This document shows positions 60,301 through 64,000 of a stretch of 64,000 nt of DNA, in pieces (position 1 is the first letter of the stretch; the number at the start of each line of letters is the position of its first letter). The DNA comes from Flavobacterium sp. GTDB taxonomy: Bacteria > Bacteroidota > Bacteroidia > Flavobacteriales > Flavobacteriaceae. Under the pieces are notes generated by a model that saw nothing but the letters and a program-made list of their open reading frames with translations, was not told the DNA's origin and searched no databases. The position numbers were made by a program, and so were the translations under genes. The DNA lies in assembly GCF_027484705.1 (NCBI RefSeq), contig NZ_JAIXSL010000011.1, positions 124,001 to 188,000 on the forward strand. The letters are read 5' to 3'.

Positions 60301-63300
60301 CCGGAACCGATATCGCAGCAGGGCAACAACAAATTGTCAATACGCTCGACTTGACTTACTATCCTACAGAAAGAGGTCCGTACAATAACAGTTTAGATGT
60401 AGCGACTGACCCAGAAAGCAATTTTGGAGGGATTACACGAGCATTGAATTCTACCAATTTTGAGCAGTCGAATGTGGAGTTTATCCAGTTTTGGATTCTG
60501 GATCCTTATGTGGGAAGTGGTGGTTTGTCTCCTACAACTAACAACAGGGGAAGAATCTATTTCAACTTAGGTTCTATTTCAGAGGATATTCTGAAGGACG
60601 GACAAAAACAATACGAGAACGGATTGCCTGAAGCGGGCTCAAATTCACCCTATGTCGTGGATACCGTATGGGGAAGAGTGCCCGCCTCACAGTCATTGAT
60701 TTATGCGTTTGACACGAACCAAGGCAATAGGGATGTTCAGGATGTCGGACTCGATGGTGTAAATGATGCGGCAGAAGCTACAAAATATTTCAATTATGCC
60801 GGCCAGGCTGATCCGGCAGGGGATAATTATGTTTATTACCTTCAGGCGGGCGGCGATGTCATTCAGCGTTATAAAAATTATAACGGAACCCAAGGGAATT
60901 CACCAGTCAACGTATCGGATAATAACAGAGGAAATTCTACATTGCCTGATGTGGAAGATCTCAACCGCGACAATACGATGGATACAGTTCAGGCGTATTA
61001 CGAGTATAGTGTCGAAATCAAACCCGGAATTTCGTTGACCGATAAGTATGTTACCGATATCAGGGAAGATGTTGCACCAACACCAGGCGCAAGTTCTGAA
61101 TCCACGCCTTACCGATGGATACAGTTTAAAATTCCTGTATCGGAACGCGAAAGAACCATCGGAGGCATCACTGATTTTACTTCTATAAGATTTATCAGAA
61201 TGTTTATGACTGGTTTTGAAAGTGAAATCACCGTTCGTTTTGGTGCGCTCGACTTGGTTCGTGGGGACTGGAGACGTTACACCAAAACATTAGATCCTGT
61301 TGATGAAAATCCTAATAATGACGCTACAGTTTTCGAAGTACAGTCGGTCAACATATTAGAAAACGGACCCGGCACCTCTTCAGACCCGAACCAAATCCCG
61401 TATGTTTCGCCGCCGGGTGTAGTCAGAGAACAGTTGTATAATAACAATACAATCATTAACCAAAACGAACAGTCTTTATCACTGAAAGTTTCGGGAGCGG
61501 ATGGGCTTGAGGTAAATGATGCCCGAGGTGTATTTAAAAATGTAAGCGTAGACATGCGTCAGTTTAAGAGACTCAGAATGTTTTTGCATGCGGAATCTTT
61601 CTCGGGCGACAATACCTCGGTGTTGAACGATGACGAAATGATGGCTTTTATCCGTTTTGGAAATGACTTTACCGAGAATTTCTATGAAGTGCAGATTCCA
61701 TTAAAAGTTTCCGCAAATACGGCTAGAACTGCAGAAGCAATTTGGCGGGCAGAAAATGAAATCAACCTCGCCTTGGAGGATCTGACCGACCTGAAGATAA
61801 AAATGAGGAACTATACCGGTGCCAATGGGCCATTAGCTCCGGGACAAATTTTCTATGACCCCGATGGAGCACGACCTAATGGGCTTAAACTCGGTGTGCG
61901 TGGAAATCCTAATTTCGGATTGGTAAGAAATTTAATGGTGGGTGTAAGAAATAATACCGGCGGAACTCCAAATCCTAGACCTATAAAAGGAGAAGTATGG
62001 TTTAATGAACTCCGCTTATCCGAAATGGACAACGCAGGAGGTATGGCGGCACTGGTCAATATCGACACCAATCTCGCTGATTTTGCCACGATTTCGGCCA
62101 CAGGAAAAATGAGTACGATAGGTTTCGGAACGCTAGAACAAGGACCCAACGAAAGAAGTCGTGAAGACGTGCAGCAGTATAACATTGTGACCAACTTAAG
62201 TTTGGGGAAACTGATGCCAAAAAAATGGCACATCAACCTACCATTCAATTATGCGATTGGGGAAGAAACTATTACACCGCAGTATGATCCTTTCAATCAG
62301 GATATCAAGCTCGATCAGGTATTGTCAATTACGTCTGATTCGGGTCTTAAAGCCGAATATAAAGACCGTGCGATTGATTACACCAAACGCAAAAGCATCA
62401 ATTTCATCGGTGTAAAAAAAGAAAGAGCCCCCGAGCAGAAACCACACATCTATGATCCGGAAAACCTGACGCTTTCTTACTCGTTCAATCAGGTGGAGCG
62501 CCATAATTATGAGATTGAAAAATTCCTTGATCAAAGCGTGAATACCACAGTCGATTATACGTTTGCCTTCCAGCCCAAACCTGTGGAGCCTTTAAAGAAC
62601 AGTAAGTTTCTGAAGAAAAGTTCGTATTGGAAATTGTTGAGCGATTTTAATTTCAATTACCTGCCGAGTAATATTTCTTTCAGTACTAATATTATCAGAC
62701 AATACAACAAACAGCAGTTCAGACAAATTGATGTAGTTGGTTTGCCTTTGGATCCGTTGTACAGAAGAAACTATTTATTCAATTACCAATACGGATTCAA
62801 TTACAACCTGACCAAATCGCTTAAGATCAATTACACCGCTTCTTCAAGCAATATTGTAAAGAATTATCTTGATGAGTTCGACCAACCGATCAACAGCGTT
62901 ACCTTATACACGGATTATTGGAATACTGGAGAGCCTAACACGCACACCCAACAGTTTGTCCTGAATTATGATTTGCCACTCAACAAACTGCCTTTCCTTA
63001 GTTTTGTGAAATCGACCTATTCTTATACCGGTGATTATAACTGGCAAAGAAATACGACTATTTTGCCCGGTTTCGATTTGGGGAATACGATCCAGAATGC
63101 GAGTTCCCATAAGTTGAATACCGCGCTCAACATGGAATCATTCTACAAGTACATCGGATTGACTAAGAAAACCGCCAAACCAGCACCCAAACCTGTGGCT
63201 CCGCCAAAACCTGGACAAAAAGTGGTCAATACCAATGTCGCACCGGCAAGTTCGAACAACAATTTATTTGTTAACGGACTTATTGGCGTACTGACGAGCG

Positions 63301-64000
63301 TAAAAAATATCAACATCAATTATACTGAAAATAAAGGAACGGTATTGCCAGGATTTACACCAGGCTTAGGATTCTTTGGTTCTTCGAAACCGACACTCGG
63401 ATTTATTTTTGGTTCGCAGAACGATATCCGTCAGGAATCTGCAACAAACGGTTGGTTGACCACTTATGAGAATTTCAATCAGAATTTTACGCAAGTCACC
63501 AACAGAACCTTAAATCTTACGGCGAATGTAGATTTGTTCCCCGATTTTAAAATCGATTTGAATGCTGACCGAACTTTTGTGAGCAATTACTCGGAGCAAT
63601 ACGATGTTTCAGCCGATGGAACCTACAATTCAAGATCGCCGTACACTTTCGGTAATTATGCGATTTCAACCATTTTAATCAATACTGCCTTCAGCCAAAG
63701 TGATGAAAATTCCTCCGCCGCTTTTGATAAATTCCGAACCAACCGTTTAGTCATTGCAGATCGTTTGGCGGAAAATTATTATGGAAGTGCTAACTTTCCA
63801 AGATATGGCGACGTTGGTTTTGCGATACCAACCAATCCTGACGATCCGAATTTTTCGATTTACTCTGCCAACAAAGGCTTCCCGGTAGGTTTCGGAAAGA
63901 ACAACCAAGCGGTTCTGATTCCGTCATTCTTGGCAGCATATTCCGGCTCAAGCGCTTCGGGCACCTCACTAAAAACATTCAAAGATATTCCGCTTCCGAA
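57354..64000 (+). CDS. sprA: SprA, T9SS outer-membrane translocon protein (partial, runs off the window)
   Basis: An open frame of 2215 codons without a stop to the window end. Members of this family have about 2,400 residues, so roughly the last tenth is missing. No ATG is present near the start; TTG at 57354 gives M-K-T-R-Y-F-K-K followed by a signal peptide (V-F-A-L-V-F-L-V-N-Y-N-L-Q-A-Q). Recognisable segments include L-M-G-K-V-G-T-R-L (near 57930) and G-R-V-Q-I-L-D-P (near 59615), and the aromatic-rich beta-strand pattern expected of the very large SprA barrel. SprA forms the pore through which T9SS cargo leaves the periplasm, including the three sorting-domain proteins in this window. 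The ruvA-sprA order is common in Flavobacterium. Confidence 0.93.
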   Translation, partial: MKTRYFKKIQQVLKISVFALVFLVNYNLQAQVVEEVATDSIKPGYSTGTFQLQNPPSVLDAYTYDPVTDRYVYTNSVDGFNINYPIILTPKEYEALMLRESMRKYFKEKSDAIDGKKAGTEEAKKNLLPRYYINSGFFSSIFGSNTIDVKPTGSVEVDLGVRHTKQDNPAFSPQNRSTTNFDFDQRISMSLMGKVGTRLKVTANYDTESTFSFQNQIKLEYTPDEDDIIQKIEVGNVSLPLSSSLIRGAQSLFGVKAQLQFGKTTITGIFSEQKSQTKTVTAQGGGTIQDFDLFGLEYDNDRHFFLSQYFRNKYDSALKNYPFIDSRVQITRLEVWITNRQNRVNTTNNNLRNIVALQDLGEAESTGLQTSDVVSLGTLPSGFFKVPADTPADNKNNLYDPGLIDDIQGGAGYLNPNIREIATAGSGFNTLTPGPIQQVEGLDYSKLENARKLNTNEYTFNTQLGYLSLQQRLSNDEVLAVAYQYTIGDQVYQVGEFGNDGVDATQPGSFDPITGVPQTITTQSLVLKMLKSNLTNTAKPIWNLMMKNIYQIPGAFQLEQQDFKFNILYSDPSPINYISPVAGTPFPPNDPSNRDNWVNDTPLLKVFNVDKLNYNNDPQAGGDGFFDFIPGLTVDPQNGRLIFTTVEPFGKLIFEKLRTSPLQNYKGDPNSPTDYNANQKKYVFRSMYTGTQSSALQDSDKNKYQLRGKFKSSGGDGIPIGAFNVPKGSVVVTAGGRVLIEGVDYSVNYQAGRVQILDPSLQASNTPIQVSVENNSTFGQQTRRFMGITVDHKISEKFIIGGTFLKMTERPLTQKSSFGQESVNNTIFGLNTTFSTEVPFFTRMVNKLPFIDTDVPSNISFRGEIAFLKPDTPKADQFDGESTIYVDDFEGTQTNIDLRSPLSWALASTPLVDTDVQSTGDHPETPSPYNFNGDLTTLEYGAKRAKLSWYTIDPVIYTKPGGISTDDISLNKTRRIFIDELYPGTDIAAGQQQIVNTLDLTYYPTERGPYNNSLDVATDPESNFGGITRALNSTNFEQSNVEFIQFWILDPYVGSGGLSPTTNNRGRIYFNLGSISEDILKDGQKQYENGLPEAGSNSPYVVDTVWGRVPASQSLIYAFDTNQGNRDVQDVGLDGVNDAAEATKYFNYAGQADPAGDNYVYYLQAGGDVIQRYKNYNGTQGNSPVNVSDNNRGNSTLPDVEDLNRDNTMDTVQAYYEYSVEIKPGISLTDKYVTDIREDVAPTPGASSESTPYRWIQFKIPVSERERTIGGITDFTSIRFIRMFMTGFESEITVRFGALDLVRGDWRRYTKTLDPVDENPNNDATVFEVQSVNILENGPGTSSDPNQIPYVSPPGVVREQLYNNNTIINQNEQSLSLKVSGADGLEVNDARGVFKNVSVDMRQFKRLRMFLHAESFSGDNTSVLNDDEMMAFIRFGNDFTENFYEVQIPLKVSANTARTAEAIWRAENEINLALEDLTDLKIKMRNYTGANGPLAPGQIFYDPDGARPNGLKLGVRGNPNFGLVRNLMVGVRNNTGGTPNPRPIKGEVWFNELRLSEMDNAGGMAALVNIDTNLADFATISATGKMSTIGFGTLEQGPNERSREDVQQYNIVTNLSLGKLMPKKWHINLPFNYAIGEETITPQYDPFNQDIKLDQVLSITSDSGLKAEYKDRAIDYTKRKSINFIGVKKERAPEQKPHIYDPENLTLSYSFNQVERHNYEIEKFLDQSVNTTVDYTFAFQPKPVEPLKNSKFLKKSSYWKLLSDFNFNYLPSNISFSTNIIRQYNKQQFRQIDVVGLPLDPLYRRNYLFNYQYGFNYNLTKSLKINYTASSSNIVKNYLDEFDQPINSVTLYTDYWNTGEPNTHTQQFVLNYDLPLNKLPFLSFVKSTYSYTGDYNWQRNTTILPGFDLGNTIQNASSHKLNTALNMESFYKYIGLTKKTAKPAPKPVAPPKPGQKVVNTNVAPASSNNNLFVNGLIGVLTSVKNININYTENKGTVLPGFTPGLGFFGSSKPTLGFIFGSQNDIRQESATNGWLTTYENFNQNFTQVTNRTLNLTANVDLFPDFKIDLNADRTFVSNYSEQYDVSADGTYNSRSPYTFGNYAISTILINTAFSQSDENSSAAFDKFRTNRLVIADRLAENYYGSANFPRYGDVGFAIPTNPDDPNFSIYSANKGFPVGFGKNNQAVLIPSFLAAYSGSSASGTSLKTFKDIPLP

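Overview
The window comes from a member of the Bacteroidota, almost certainly Flavobacterium or a close relative. Evidence: promoters of the form TTG-N18/19-TAnnTTTG, almost no Shine-Dalgarno sequences, SusC/SusD proteins, three proteins with type IX secretion system (T9SS) C-terminal sorting domains, the T9SS translocon protein SprA, a mevalonate pathway, and a DnaE polymerase with a fused N-terminal exonuclease. Base composition is AT-rich and the intergenic DNA is rich in hairpins. No phage, insertion sequence, CRISPR array or rRNA was seen.

Layout. 0-8.4 kb: a T9SS-exported surface protein, tRNA-Asp, a DUF58 protein and a large exported protein with YadA-head-like repeats. 8.5-11.2 kb: a LytTR response regulator translationally coupled to a TPR histidine kinase. 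11.3-14.5 kb: thioredoxin, a lipoprotein and an O-antigen ligase/polymerase-like membrane protein. 14.5-20.6 kb: dnaE, an RRM RNA-binding protein, a single-domain response regulator and a SnoaL-like protein. 20.7-25.4 kb: an RluB-type pseudouridine synthase, a UbiA prenyltransferase, mevalonate kinase, diphosphomevalonate decarboxylase (an isoprenoid cluster) and TspO. 25.5-29.8 kb: a second T9SS protein, a flavoprotein and a glycerophosphodiesterase. 29.9-51.0 kb: a complete maltodextrin/starch utilisation locus. 51.1-64.0 kb: an AsmA-like protein, malic enzyme, ruvA and most of sprA, which runs off the end of the window.

The starch locus reads as one pathway. A T9SS-secreted GH13 amylase and SusE/SusD/SusC act at the outer membrane. 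A SusA-like GH13, a GH31 alpha-glucosidase and another GH13 act in the periplasm. An MFS permease imports maltose, GH65 phosphorylase splits it to glucose and beta-glucose-1-phosphate, and beta-phosphoglucomutase makes glucose-6-phosphate. A LacI-type regulator sits between the two arms, with a perfect CG-centred palindrome before susC and a shared 19-bp sequence in both flanking intergenic regions.

The least explained content is non-coding. (1) Four copies of an intergenic hairpin family share flanks (ATCTTTT ... AAAAGGAT), and three of them keep pairing with different stem sequences. (2) A 430-bp composite element at 35825-36254 has terminal inverted repeats around two ~113-bp palindromes. 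(3) A 418-bp region at 53905-54322 has a seven-unit array of 16-18 bp repeats and an inverted array of the same units around a hairpin-family copy. Elements 2 and 3 share interchangeable cores (CGCTTCGC, CGCTGCGC, CGCCTGCGGC), which suggests one mobile or structural repeat system in several forms.
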